From assembly GCA_018873245.2 (NCBI GenBank), contig JAEMBT020000001.1, forward strand, positions 4,030,001 to 4,094,000: a stretch of 64,000 nt of DNA, given 5' to 3'. This DNA comes from Archegozetes longisetosus (lineage: Eukaryota; Arthropoda; Arachnida; Sarcoptiformes; Trhypochthoniidae). A program made the position numbers and the translations under genes. Of this stretch, positions 10,181 to 21,895 are shown piece after piece; the stretch's first letter is position 1; every line of letters begins with the position of its first letter. The notes under the pieces were generated by a model. That model was not told the DNA's origin and ran no database searches. It saw only the letters and a program-made list of their open reading frames with translations.

Positions 10181-11335
10181 TGCTTAATGTGATTACTTAC
10201 ATTCCCTGCATATTGGGTAGTCGCCTCCGAACAAAAATTAAGAAAGAATTCATCTTTAAATGAAACTTTCTTTCAAATTAAAAAATGATTTTCAAGAAAG
10301 GTGTAAAAATACAAGAATAATACATAACAGCCATTTTGTTTAAGTCCCTTAACAAAATGATCTTACTGAATTTTTATATTAGCTAGAAATTTCATTTAAA
10401 CTTGAAAAAGGACGTGAAAATAAAAATATTTTTACAATCTAAACCCATTTGTAGAATCAGTAAAGTGACTTTTTTTAAATTCATACCTAAGCAGATCAGT
10501 CATCATCTGCTAAAAAATAGCGACCGGAATTGTACACGATTGACTAGTATTCACGTAAAAATTACATTTAGGGATTTGAAATATCACTTCCTGATGATAG
10601 ACTATCATCCATTGTCTTTTTGTCACATTCTCTGGCATTGCATCTGTTACACCGATGCAGTGAATAAACTTTGGTATATATCATAGGATTCGCCAAAACT
10701 AATTTGATTAGATTATAATTAGACTATGCTTGAAGACAACGCGAAAAATTGATTTACATTGGCGTTGGTTCGTATGTACTAGATATTGTAAGAAGATAAT
10801 TTCTTAAGTAAATTTCTTATATTGGATGACATGAATTACGGTAGCAATCAAGAATAAAAGTTTAAAAAACTACTCTAAATTAAATTTGTCAATGCTATCG
10901 TTCAAATGGTTGTACTGAAAAATTTTTATTTTAAAAAATTAAGAAAATAAACACAATCCATTTTAACATCTTTATTGAAATAAAATAATTGCATTGAATT
11001 TAAGATTTTTAAATAAAGCGTGAAATTTTGAAAACGAGATGTAAAGTGTAACTTTTTTGCCCCGAATTTCGCTCTGTAAATGGCTTTTGTACGCCCGCCG
11101 CCTTCGTAAAAGCCACAAATATACTGACCTGACATCCAGGAATAAGACATTCCGGGCATAGTCCAGGACGGCGTCAGACCTGGACGATAGAATGTCCGGG
11201 AATTAACTTTTCTGATAAAATATTATAGAAAAATTAAAAAATCATAGAAAATATGAGCTGTAAATTATTTTAGAGAAAACAAAGGTCTCGAAATATAAGT
11301 ACAATAATTGGTAAATATTTCCCCATACGAAACCC
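10181..11335. other. Unique non-coding region
   Basis: An open frame of 94 codons at 10,402-10,686 has no recognisable motif. A short GC-richer patch at about 11,040-11,210 reads on the minus strand as a Gly/Tyr-rich peptide (containing QYICGFYEGGGRTKAIYRAK) and could be a stray exon fragment, but I cannot identify it. Confidence 0.4.
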
Positions 11336-11702
11336 AACCGACGGCCATTACTATATCAGATAACCTCTTTGAAGCAAAAAATGACCATTTTCAACACAGA
11401 TGACCTACGGGAAGCAATCGATGACCATTCACACATAAAATGACCTACGGGAACCAATGGATGACCATTTACACATAAGATGATCTACGGGAAGCAATCG
11501 ATGGCCATCTCTTATTTAGATGACCTACAGAAAGTATCCGATGACCATTTCATATCCAGATAATCTGCGGGAAGCAATCAGTGACCATTTCCATATCAGA
11601 TGACCAACGGGAAGTAATTGATGACTATTTCCACTTTGGATAAACTACGAAGTGAAGCCGATGACCACTTTTAATTGAGATGGCCTACAGCAAATAACTG
11701 AA
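11336..11702 (+). repeat. 40-bp minisatellite, about nine units
   Basis: Units built from GATGACCATTTCCACATC-like and AGATGACCTACGGGAAGCAA-like halves repeat every 40 bases, drifting toward the 3' end. The period is not a multiple of three and stops fall in every frame, so it is not a coding repeat. No second array is seen in the window. Confidence 0.85.
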
Positions 11703-12447
11703 ATCACTAGATTCAGTGGAAACTCATTTATAGCTTATGATTCGAATATCTTGAATCTTCGTTTTATAAACGTTGCTGAGACATTTAGGGCTAAAGTTTG
11801 AAAAAATGTTTGATCAAATGTCAAATTATTTTTCACACAAAATACATGTTTGAGCCAGATTAAGTGCAAGTATTATAAAGACTGATTTGATGCTCAAACC
11901 ATTAAATAATAGTAAAGATAACAAACTTATAAACTGTATTGAAATCTATGCTCTCATACAAAAGATAATTTAAAACTGGTTTTATCAATTTATTGACACA
12001 AAGAAATAAATTGTTCATTGAATGATCAATAATGAAATACTTCATAAATAATATTCAAATTCATGATAGAAGATAGCAAATACTTTAAAGATTAACTTAA
12101 TTATTAAATATTTGTCTTATCTCTCAATACATGTCCGAAACCGAAAACAGCCGCTTTTAATGCTGAAAGAATAGGATTATTAAAATCGACAATTAGTATC
12201 GAAGACGTATAGTTGTTTGCAAAACCTCAGAAAGTGATTTGTGAGCACTTTATGATTCTAAAGATTATTCAATTGTGATAAAATGTTTTGAGCAAACTAC
12301 GAGTTGGTAAGAAATTTTTTACAAAACCACTAATTCAAATTCCCAAAGCATCTATATAATCAATGTAAGCATGTGCAGAATAAACTGGCGAATAAATTCA
12401 AGTTTTGACATCTGTTATCAAAGCCATCTTAAAACTATGTGAATACA
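11703..12447. other. Non-coding AT-rich region
   Basis: No gene, RNA or transposon end is recognised. Confidence 0.5.
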
Positions 12448-14268
12448 TACAGCTATGATATTTTCCAACTAGGACACTTTAAACTTGAATAACTCTTAGA
12501 CGGATTGTCCGATTTTAAAGCGGTTTACACTAAATTGTAACTGGATAGTGTAGAAATTTTTTGGTGTGTTATACGTCAAAATATTCACCAGGTTTAAAAA
12601 GTTATTAAATAAAAACGGAAAAATGAATCAAAAATAAGTTTTAGTTTTAAAAATAATTATAAATTAAATGAATAAGTAATTGATTAATAATTTGTATGGC
12701 CTCCCTCCGCCACGATAACCTCTCCAACCTATTAGGCATAGAATTCACTAAATTTATGAAAAATTGGCGGTGTTGTGACTGTTTCAAAGTCGTGTGAGCC
12801 GTTAGAAAGGATGCCCACAAGTCCTCATCCGAATTGATGACAGGCCTCTTACTTCTCACGTGATGCTTAATCATTGCTCCGACATTTTTGCACGGGTTCA
12901 TATCCGGACTCAAACTACCAAGATAAAATAAAATTAATTATTCAAATATTATCAAAAACTCTTACAAATGTTTACCTCGGGTGAGGAATGACAAAATCAT
13001 TCACAATGCCAATATTGGCCGAAATCCAGTCCTTCACATAATTGGAGGTGTGCGCTGGATGGTTTTCGTGTAACAAATGCACATTCCCATCATCGAAATG
13101 CTGACCAATTTCAGGGATAATCCCATCCTGCAGAAACTCTGCATACGACTCTTTGGTCAATCGGTTTATTCGATGAATTGGCCCAATTCCGTGGAAACTG
13201 AAACTACAAAAAATATTAGTAAGTATTATAACTCACTAAAATAATATTTATAATTACCACGCAATGAATTTAACATTGAACCGGTGTGTTCGTTGAGCGT
13301 GAGCGATGTTAAAATCAGCATAACGTTGTCCACGGGTTCGAAACACCCAAATACGGCCACAATCACTGGTGGAGATAATGAATTCATCGATGAATATGAC
13401 ACGAGACCAGTCAATGAGATTCTAATCGATGAATTCATTTGTGTAATTCAAACGCCGATCCCTATGGACATTCAACAGTCGCTCCTTTATAGCAGCCACA
13501 CAACGTTTTACTCCTATTAAAAATAATTTTAATTACAAAAATCTATTTTAAATACTACTAAAAACCTTGATTTTTGAGAATTTTCCGTAATGTCTGATCA
13601 GTTACGGAGCGAATGTTTTCGTTGTCTCTGAGCTCTGGTGTTGCTCTCAATTCACTATAATTGGACCAATTGTTGGCCAGTGCCACCTCTCTTAGTGTCT
13701 CATTGTCTTCATCGGTGGTCTTCGTAGCGAAGCCGCTAAGTCTTGTAGCCGTTATGAAGATCTCCTCCTCGTCGTCAATACGACACCATTCAGTGAATGT
13801 GTTTTTATTGATCCCTGAAAAGGAAAACAATTAATAATGAAATTTAAATTAATTTATAGAATACTTACCGACTTCTCGAAGAATAATACTTCTTTTCTCA
13901 CCCTTTGCTTTTATTTTAATGAATTTCCGGAACTTTAGTTCCCGTCCGGCGATAGTTAACGGCATTTGAAACAAATTTTGTTTACAATTAGTTGTAAAAC
14001 ACTTGTCATCCAACGTAAAAAATAATAACTATCCATAAACTACGTAAAGTGAATGTCAAACATACATAAATAACATTATTATGAAAAATCGAGTTTTTTA
14101 TATTAATCCCTATAACTTTTTAACCCTAATGAATACTTTGATGTGTAGCACACCAAAAATTTCTACACTATCCAGTTACAATTTAGTGTAAACCGCTTTA
14201 AAATAGGACAATCCGCCCAAGAGTTATTCAAGTTTAAAGTGTCCTAGTTGGAAAATATCATAGCTGTA
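12448..14268 (-). mobile_element. Complete intron-containing Tc1/mariner-like element D1
   Basis: TA dinucleotides flank about 118-bp inverted repeats starting CAGCTATGATATTTTCC (12,450-12,569 and 14,148-14,266). The interior holds one spliced transposase gene on the minus strand. Length is about 1.8 kb. D2 at 61,427-63,198 has the same gene architecture but different terminal repeats. Confidence 0.85.
12647..13965 (-). pseudogene. Five-exon Tc1/mariner-like transposase of D1, one in-frame stop
   Basis: Exons by eye are 13,965-13,869, 13,814-13,566, 13,513-13,258, 13,197-12,976 and 12,914-12,647; all four introns have gt-ag ends and are 48-62 bases long. The order is typical: a helix-turn-helix start (RELKFRKFIKIKAKGEKRS), a second DNA-binding part ending VTDQTLRKILKNQG, then the DDE domain with WSRVIFIDEF (first Asp), HLLHENHPAHTS (Glu where Asp is normal) and SPDMNPCKNVGAM (Lys where the third acid of DD34E enzymes sits). 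A single TAG interrupts exon 3 before the first catalytic Asp. It is probably inactive. Introns are at the same places as in D2, so the split gene is a family property. Confidence 0.75.
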
Positions 14269-14771
14269 TATTCTTTATTTAGCCTAAAAGATCATTTAAT
14301 ACCGGCAGTGCTTTCAACTTGAAATTTCGAACAATCTGAATTAATTGAAAATCATATTAAGTTAAAGTGTTTAAATTTACATTACCTGAAAATTCTACTT
14401 AGAACGTAATTTAAAATTTCAATGAAAAATTAGTTTTTAAAAATTTGATTTGTTAATTGATTATTAATGAAATTATATTCAATATAAAATTCACGGACCT
14501 TAAATTAGCTTTCGAAATTAATTGAACATTGAATAACATTAATATTTCATGAAAACTAATTAAGTTTATTTAACTTACAGTGCCTTCAACTTATAAATCA
14601 TTTAATTATTTTTAGTATTATAGTCTCAAATTATATTAATCCTATTGATTAAATGGATAAAAATGTTACCATTTTTATGATAAAACATTATAATGATTCA
14701 CATTATAAGTACATGTACTTACATGCGGTGTAAATAGGAATATTTTCAATAAATCTTGGATTTCTTCTACA
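14269..14771. other. Non-coding, very AT-rich
   Basis: Nothing recognisable; low-complexity A/T sequence. Confidence 0.5.
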
Positions 14772-15216
14772 GGCCGGCTCATAATTATTAAGCCACTATA
14801 TTTTTTAGGAATTTTCAATTAAATATTGTACCTTAAATAAATCGCGCGAAGCCAGTATGATTACTACTGTATGGATGACTCATTTACGAAAATTTGCGTT
14901 AATCCGGCGTCAGATTAACAAGCGCGACAGAAAAACTTGATTTCTGATGTGTGCAAAAGTTTAGGCCGGTTAGTGACATTTTGGTTTCTTAGACTCTACG
15001 TGAATAAAGACTTTAGTAAGTGATTGAAAACTGTAAAACAGAAATTTTTGCACATTATTAGCTATATATTTTGCATTTTAGTCTAAGTATTGACAATGCC
15101 TATGGCCAAGGAGTTGACCGAACATGAGCGCGGCCAAATTGCGGCTCTGTTCAAAGACGGTGAGTCCCGAAGGAAAATAGCGGCCGCGATTGGAAGGTCG
15201 AAGTGTAACAGAGTCG
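14772..15216 (+). pseudogene. Truncated Tc1-like transposase 5' fragment
   Basis: An ATG at 15,096 opens a frame reading MPMAKELTEHERGQIAALFK and continuing to AAAIGRSK, the first helix-turn-helix of a Tc1/Tc3-like transposase. Homology stops at the outer boundary of the giant inverted repeat (about 15,217). The catalytic part is missing. This N-terminal piece is what element T3 next door appears to lack, but the two overlap at IGRSK/VGRDK, so they are parts of two different copies. Confidence 0.6.
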
Positions 15217-15329
15217 AAACAAATTATATATATTCTTGGTTAATTTGGTGAAAAAAATTCCAAAATCGGTTAATCCAGTCAAAAGTTATAAAGATATTGC
15301 GAGTCAACCTAATTTCTGCATCAGGTGTA
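15217..15329 (+). mobile_element. Truncated terminal repeat of a D2-type element
   Basis: This ~110-bp piece equals the terminal inverted repeat of D2 (compare 61,429-61,525 and 63,108-63,196), ending CATCAGGTG before TA. The rest of the element is absent here; the giant inverted repeat begins inside it. Confidence 0.75.
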
Positions 15330-15331
15330 TA

Positions 15332-16729
15332 TAAGGTCCGCGAAATAATTTTAACAACTGGTTGTGATATTGAATAACTCGGAAACTGATTAAGCAATCT
15401 TAATGAAATTTTGACCATAGCTTAATAGCACTCAAAGGTATGGGTCGAAAAATCTCAGGTTCAAAGTTCAATAAACACATACAAAAAACGCAAACAACTT
15501 TCTTTCAGGTGCGAAATATTTATAACAAATTTTAATTTTAGAGTATAAACATCAATAAATTTATAAGTTTTACAGAATTGAAATATAATTAAACACATTT
15601 TAAGGTTGGTCGCGATAAGTCGGTCATAAGTCGATTTCTGGCCAATCCGGAAGAATATGGCCGCCGTAAGCGATCCGGTAGACCACGAACTCTGTCCGCC
15701 CGAGCCGAAAGACGCTTGATTTCGGCCGTAATGAAAGAAATTCAAAGTACCAATCAAATCAGAGTCAGCTAAAATATTGCTCTGTTCACCAGAAGAGTCC
15801 AACAAATCTTAAGTTCATCACCTCATTTTAAATATGAGAAGAGAAAGTCACGGCCGAAGCTCAAAAAGGAGCATATAACAACTCGGCTTTAATGGGCTAC
15901 CGAAAGGATCATTTGGGATCGAAACTAGCGCAAGGTCATCTTTAGCGACGAAAAAAAATTAATTTAGATGGACCTGATGGTAACCAGTTTTACTGGCATG
16001 ACTTGAGGAAAGAACCTCAATACTTTTCCAAAAGACCTTTAGGCGGTGGTTCTTTGATGGTCTGGGCTGGCTTCGGTTTCGGTGGTAAAACTCAAATAGT
16101 TTTCCTAAATGGTCGGGCAAACTCTCAAGATTACATCCGTGTGCTAAATGACGATTTACTACCTTATGGGGAGTTGATTGGTGGCCAAAATTGGATCTTT
16201 CATCAAGATAATGCTGCGATCTACACATCGGTAGCCATTTGGGAATGGTTTCTGGCCAACGATGTTGAAACTTGGTTTGGCCATCGAAGAGCCCAGACTC
16301 GAACCCTATTGAAAATTGATGGGGTCAATTGGTTCGGTTGGTTTACGCCAACAGCCGCCAGTTTGAAACGGTGGCCGAACTTCGGGCCGAAATACTTTGA
16401 TCTTGGGATTTAATTCCTGAATTCAGCTTTGAAAACTTTGACTGACTCGATGAATAAGAGATTGATCGAAGTTATGGAAAAAACGGTAAATTTATAGGCT
16501 ATTAATCGGTTCAATTTTTTAGTTTTTCAGAGAGTTGTTATATTTATTTCGCACTTAAAAATTGGTTTTTAAAATTTTTCTCGGGAAAGATGCAATGAAA
16601 AATATTTTTCTTCATAATATTTTTACTATTATTAAAATATATAACTGTTGTAAATTTCAATGTCCTAAAGTTTATAATTAAAAAGTTATTCAAGAAAATC
16701 GTCAGTTGTTAAATTTATTTTGCGGACCT

Positions 16730-16731
<2 letters not shown>
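15332..16731 (+). mobile_element. Tc1-like DD34E element T3, decayed
   Basis: Inverted ends AGGTCCGCGAAATAATTTTA (left) and its partner at 16,702-16,729 are flanked by TA. From about 15,604 the plus strand reads as a Tc1/Tc3-like transposase: VGRDKSVISRFLANPEEYG, a GRPRTLS linker, IFSDEKK (first Asp), WIFHQDNAAIYTS (second Asp), and in a shifted frame SPDSNPIEN (third acid) followed by a stop. An open stretch of 136 codons at 16,003-16,413 is the best-preserved block. Several frameshifts and stops make it a pseudogene. The mirror copy is 60,026-61,424. Confidence 0.75.

Positions 16732-16783
<52 letters not shown>
16731..16783. repeat. (AT)n(GT)n microsatellite
   Basis: A run of AT dinucleotides is followed directly by GT dinucleotides, at the right end of element T3. 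The mirror copy at 59,973-60,026 has slightly different run lengths. Confidence 0.95.
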
Positions 16784-16784
<1 letters not shown>

Positions 16785-17160
16785 TATGTTTAATCGAAAG
16801 TGTCAAACCAGAGTTTATATCATCATGGAACTGACACCGCCACGGACGATTCTTGTACAAGGTGATTCCAATGATATCCCATAAGATGACTTTCCGGTGG
16901 AATTTAATATAATAGGTCACTTTACAGGGTAAAACATGGTACCAATATTTTCAGCTCGGCGAGCTGAGTCCAATGATATATAAGTCGAGGGAGTAAGACC
17001 ACTACATCCAATTAACGTAATTTTTGCCCATACTGGTCACAGGGATGTCTGAATTGACTCATTCTTTATATATTATTATAATCAAAGAGACCTTTCAAAT
17101 GGTATAGGTCTCGCCTTGCACCTCAGGGGGTCAAAATGGGCCTTCTCCGTTTATCTTGTT
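16784..17160. repeat. Dispersed repeat with CAGCTCGGCGAGCTG palindrome
   Basis: A perfect 15-base palindrome at about 16,953 is followed by AGTCCAATGATATATAA. Related forms of the palindrome plus TCCAATGATATA recur at 20,605-21,184 and 28,150-28,410 and in their mirrors. No coding content. Confidence 0.5.
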
Positions 17161-19320
17161 ACATTAATCATTTTATACTAAACCAAAAGCTTGACTTTTT
17201 AAATAAGATCAACACACTGTTATTTGTAGTTGATATTTTAATCGCTGTTGGTTTTGAACTCATTGTTTTATTAATTTTATTTTAATCCTCTTATGAACTC
17301 TAAAATAAAATTTAATAAATATATAATACGTATGTAATTCGGATGATAAATTCTTTTGTGACTGAAATCAATTATAATTAATTTTCTATTGTATGCAAGC
17401 AACGGAATAACTGTACATCTGAATAGATGTATATATTAATCATGTGCATTGTTTACAAAGGTTAAGTATGATATTTCTAAGTAAAATAAAACTTTTAAAA
17501 AAGTAAAATAACAAGTAGCAATTAATAAAAACGGCTGATTAATTACTAATTTAATAATATATAAATAAATATATTTGAAGAAAATAAAACAAAAAAACTC
17601 ACCTAATAGTGGCCAAATCTTTAAATGTTGTATCTTATTGTGAGAGTGCATTTTTATATAACGAAATAACAACTCAATCTTTAACAATTAACAATTTTTA
17701 TTAAAATATAAATTGAATGATAATACATAAAGATTTAAACGTATCGCACAGAGTCTAAGATCTCTTGCAATCTCGTACTAACTAGCTTAATTTCTACTTT
17801 ATTACTCTTTCTTTTTATACTTTTCTGACTAATTAATAAAAGGATGTTTAAGAATATTTTCGAGTTATAATTTTAAGAAAAGTTATTCCTAAAAGGGATG
17901 TTCAAGCATTCCAATGTTAGATTCCCATAACAATTAATTTCCTATTTATTAATTAAATTGAAATAAGAGTTTACTTTTACAATTAGAGCGAACTAAACAA
18001 AACCTTTTATAGTCATAACGAAATAAGAGTTTTGCTTTCATTCTCATAACAAATAGAAAGTTTAAAAAAACAAATTAGAATACTTTTTGTTTTAATATAA
18101 CACGCCTGAAGATATGACCATTAAAAATTGGTGTCGGTCAACAAAAGATCGCTGAACGATCATATCAAGGTTGTGAAACTTGATTTTATTGCAAGTATTA
18201 TTGCCAAATAAAAAAATAATGCTTCAAAGTATCTCTATCCATGGTATTGACTCTATTACTACCCAAACCTTTTGATCTTTTCAACGATATATCATTCTCC
18301 ATTTGCCTAGTTATAAGTTATTATAGATCGATAGCCTTCAAAATCCTATTTCTAGATACCAGAAAATAGTAATTGGCTTTATCCTTTTTTTCTCATAAAT
18401 TGTCGAATTGGTTGGCGTTTCTGATATTTATTTAGTAGTTTTAAGACCAGAACAAATAGATTTAAACTACAACTCATTCTATATTTTAAACTAATTCATA
18501 CGAATCGAGCGGCATGTAGCTCATTGTCGCGTGCGCCCTGATTCCAATTTAACTGAATTTAAAACTTTGTGCGAATATTAAGTAACACTTTAGAAAAATT
18601 CAGCATATCAATTAAGAGACCAATAAAGAATATTCAGAAGAATATGTTCTCTTCTACAACCGTACAAAGTTTGGAGATTACAATTATGTGACTTTTCGCA
18701 ACTACTATCCTTCTAGTAGGAATTTATTTATAAAGCATAGAATTCGTAAAAATCCTAGAAATAGTGATGGAAACTAATGGATCATCCAGACCGTTCATCA
18801 AAATTAAGCGCATGTGAATAATTGGACAAAACGTCATGACGTTTAGTCAGATAACGGCGTCCTATCATAAATAACATTAACGCTCATTGTGAATCTTTAA
18901 TACAAGCTTATGAATTGTCCGAAAACCGATAATTCTCTAGCAATCTGATTAATAAAATACCAAAAATAATGAAAAATACTTTACGGGCTGAGGGTAACGC
19001 GATTTGCTTTTAATAAATTTATTCTATTCACTACTCAATTAAATTTCATAAAGGATACCTAAAACGGCCTAAAGGAGTATTCTAACAGAACATTAGATAA
19101 TATAGAGTACCAAGACCTACTACTACATTACATTAGTATATTATACAAACATCAATTCAAGAATTTTAGTTTATAATCTGACAAGTTCTTAGTATTATAT
19201 GATTAAGTTAATATTATCAGGAGTTGAGTTAAGTATCCAGACTATCATATTACGGAGATTACAAGAGTAGCAAACATTTTAAAGTTGTATTATTGTGCAT
19301 TAGAGTAAAATATACTGGAT
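17161..19320. other. Non-coding region, possible LTR remnant
   Basis: Very AT-rich. On the minus strand about 17,935-17,690 begins TGTTATGGGAATCTAACA and carries AATAAAG-type signals, which is vaguely like an LTR, but no second LTR, primer-binding site or gag/pol is seen. An 83-codon minus-strand frame at 17,436-17,687 looks hydrophobic only because of AT bias. The mirror is 57,436-59,600. Confidence 0.35.
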
Positions 19321-19860
19321 GATGTCACGCTCATATTTGTACTGGGCACATTGAAAAATACAACAGTAACTATGGAATGCTAGACAGAATTATAGCCATG
19401 GCTCAAATACTATGACCCTAAGGATTATTGAGCATCTCGCTAGTATCGCCTTCCTGGAGAACCACAGTAAGAATGTTGATTGGAAAAATCATAAATTTCA
19501 AATAATGCTAGTGCTCGTAATTTGCATACCAGGCTTGCAAAAGTAAGAGCATCAATGCAAGCTTGGAAGCATATGATGATAGTGGCCTTTCATAAAAATC
19601 GGGTGTTAGTTTACAAAATTTTAGAGAGAAATACAAATGTTAATTTTGAAATTTATCTAGATTTTTTGAGTCGAGTAATACTCTCAGCAATAAAACGACT
19701 ATGGATTCGTAGACCAATAATACTCCATGCCAACGCAAGACTCAAACATTCGAATATTGAAGAATCTTTTGTGAGATATCGATGGAAGGAATTGGAACGA
19801 CAGCCTTATAGCCCTGATTTAAAGCTGTGTGATTACGATGGCATATATTGTGTCGTCGCC
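19321..19860 (+). pseudogene. Mariner-type transposase remnant
   Basis: The frame from 19,522 reads a mariner-like core: WKHMMIVAFHKNRVLVYKIL, then RPIILHANARLKHS where active enzymes have HDNAR (Asp replaced by Ala), and RQPYSPDLKLCDYDG, the PYSPDL...DY block of DD34D enzymes. The first catalytic Asp region is lost and the frame runs on into unrelated GC-richer sequence after 19,860. It is clearly dead. The mirror copy (about 56,900-57,430, minus) has one extra frameshift. Confidence 0.65.
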
Positions 19861-20604
19861 GAAGAACAAAGGGACTGTCGCGTGGCGACGCTAAAGGCCG
19901 ACTCTCCGTTCTTCAGCTCACAGGTCCGGAACTCTTGCGGTAGCAATGCTTTGTTCCGGAGCGAGAGCAGAGAACAAGAGTTGGTCAGCGATTAAGTGCC
20001 TTCGAGAACCTGTTTAAGCGTCTGCCCGTGGAAAAGGAAAGAGTGTTTGTGCGAGTCTTAGCTTTAGAGGGAAGGAGACTAGTTGGAAGCGCTCGACGAT
20101 AAGCACTACCTCAACTAAGTCAAAAAAAGGGACCAAAACTTGCAAAGAAAAAAATACTTAAATGAAACAGTACTTTTACGTGCAAAGGAAAAACAGACTG
20201 ATCTTTATTAAAATTCGAGGCTTTTTATACAAATTTTAGACGAGGGCTAGCCTTAGTCCAATAGGAAACTGTTGTCGTAAGCACAAGTCCAATGAGGGCT
20301 CAGACGGACTAGATGTGGACTCACAAAGTTTGTGAGTTCAGACGGACGGTACGTTGACTCACTGGATTTGTGCTCAGGGCACCAGTTTGGGAATAGGGAA
20401 TTACAAGTAAGCTTTAGGATTAGGGTTTTGATTGCACTTTTCAGTAGAAAAAGCTGTTTACATATAGAGATATTTGCATGCAATCGATTTCTTAGAAAAC
20501 ATTTTCTGATTTTTATTTTGTTTTGTTTTTGTTTATTATTGTTTATTTAATTGGCTTTTTTTATTATTGTCTCAATATAGAATAGAGGTCTAATAAAAAT
20601 AAAT
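19861..20604. other. Unrecognised GC-richer segment
   Basis: More GC-rich than its surroundings. It contains a perfect small palindrome (CTCACAAAGTTTGTGAG near 20,320) beside related GACTCAC-type repeats. Open frames here run in both directions without recognisable motifs. It could be part of an LTR or of an old element. Confidence 0.35.
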
Positions 20605-21184
20605 GGGTGAATCCGGATAATGAGTCTAAAGGGGTTCCCGACCCCCACCTCCAAGTGCAATACGTCATTGGATTCAGTTCGTCGAGCTGAACATTTTGAT
20701 ACCACACTTGACCACTTATAGATAACTCCCGACAAGAAGGGCTAACCCCGCCAAGTGATATATCATTGGATTCAGGACATCGAACTGAGCATTTTGATTT
20801 CTCACTTGATCAATTATCTAAAGTGATTCTCGAGATATCCATCATTGTTTGGTTTACTACCTCTATATGGATAAACCTGGATTCTCGGGTCGTAGCCTAA
20901 ACAAGCGTGATATAAACTAAGGGAGAATAAATTAGGTCGCTTCGCGACCTAACCTATTATACATTGGTTTAAATCAGGTCTGGCTTGGGTTACAACTTGG
21001 TAAAACCAGGTTTACCCATTTTCGAGGGGGTTAGGTCTCGGCGGCCAGAAGTGGTCAAGTTTGGGTTGAAAGTGGTCAAGTGTGATACCAAAATGTTCAG
21101 CTCGGCGAACTGAATTAAATGATGTATTGCAATTGGAGGTGGGGAGTCGGGAACCCCTTTAGATCCATTAGCACGGGTTCACCC
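20605..21184. mobile_element. MITE with ~113-bp inverted repeats and internal hairpin
   Basis: The ends GGGTGAATCCGGATAATG and GGGTGAACCCGTGCTAATG (reverse strand) start ~113-bp inverted repeats (20,605-20,717 and 21,072-21,184), each carrying TTCAGCTCGNCGAGCTGAA-like palindromes. The middle holds a 9-bp perfect stem with a 3-base loop, TTAGGTCGC/GCGACCTAA, at 20,932-20,952. No coding capacity. Relatives: 28,150-28,410, 48,390-48,640 and the mirror 55,581-56,156. Confidence 0.65.
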
Positions 21185-21369
21185 AGATAAAAGATTCAAT
21201 ACTCTGGATGAACTTGAAATGCCTTATAAGAAAATTATAGATGATGTAAGTCTGAATGGTTTCGCCATTGGTATTGAACACCTCCCACTGAGGTGGGCGC
21301 TGGTCAACTAGACTGGGAGCGAATATATTCACCAATCATTTATTCAAATTTTAGTTCTATTAAATATAT

Positions 21370-21777
21370 TTAACTCTTATACAGTAAAACGATTTTGATT
21401 AATGATTTCAGTAAAATGGGTCTTTTTGACCCATCGATTGATTTGGAAAAGTATGTTATCACAAGGGTTAGGATGTATAGTAGTTAGTGTGTTTTGTACT
21501 TTGTTAGTGTCGTCATCGTTGACGTAATCATTTTAATGTTTGAGTAAAAACTAATTTCTTATACAAATTTATGGCCTAAACTCAAATAGAACTTTCTCTA
21601 AAAACGATTAATTTATTGCTCAAAACGATTTAAATATATTCATTTGAAAATACTATCAGTTTTATTAACATTGGAAATTGCATTAAATAATTATAACAGT
21701 TTTTATAGACCTTTGGGCCATTTTGACCCATGAAATACTTTTTCTAGAGTTCAAGATGTTATAGTCCTGGTACTTAA
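21370..21777. mobile_element. TTAA-bounded MITE, second copy
   Basis: Same family as 1,841-2,248, in the opposite orientation and clearly diverged, again with TTAA at both ends and TGGGTCAAAA/TTTTGACCCA palindromes near each end. The divergence from the TPS-linked copies shows an independent, older insertion. Confidence 0.55.
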
Positions 21778-21895
21778 CTCAACCCCCGATGTTTATTTGT
21801 TTGAAGTGATTTATTAATAGAAATATATATCGCTTTCGAGAATATCAAATCTTTACTTTAAAAATATTTCAATAATAGATATTGTAATTTAGTTT

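Noticed and set aside
11336..11702. CRISPR-like array
   Set aside because: Units are continuous 40-base tandem repeats without unique spacers, in an evidently eukaryotic context.
13284..13520. 78-codon plus-strand frame
   Set aside because: It is antisense to exon 3 of the D1 transposase.
15959..16228. 89-codon minus-strand frame with an apparently ordered protein
   Set aside because: It is antisense to the conserved DDE block of element T3.
16731..16783. Microsatellite as origin or regulatory element
   Set aside because: Plain (AT)n(GT)n run at a transposon end; no further support.
17690..17940. Possible LTR retrotransposon
   Set aside because: Only a TGTTA-like start and AT-rich signals; no paired LTR, primer-binding site or protein remnants were found.
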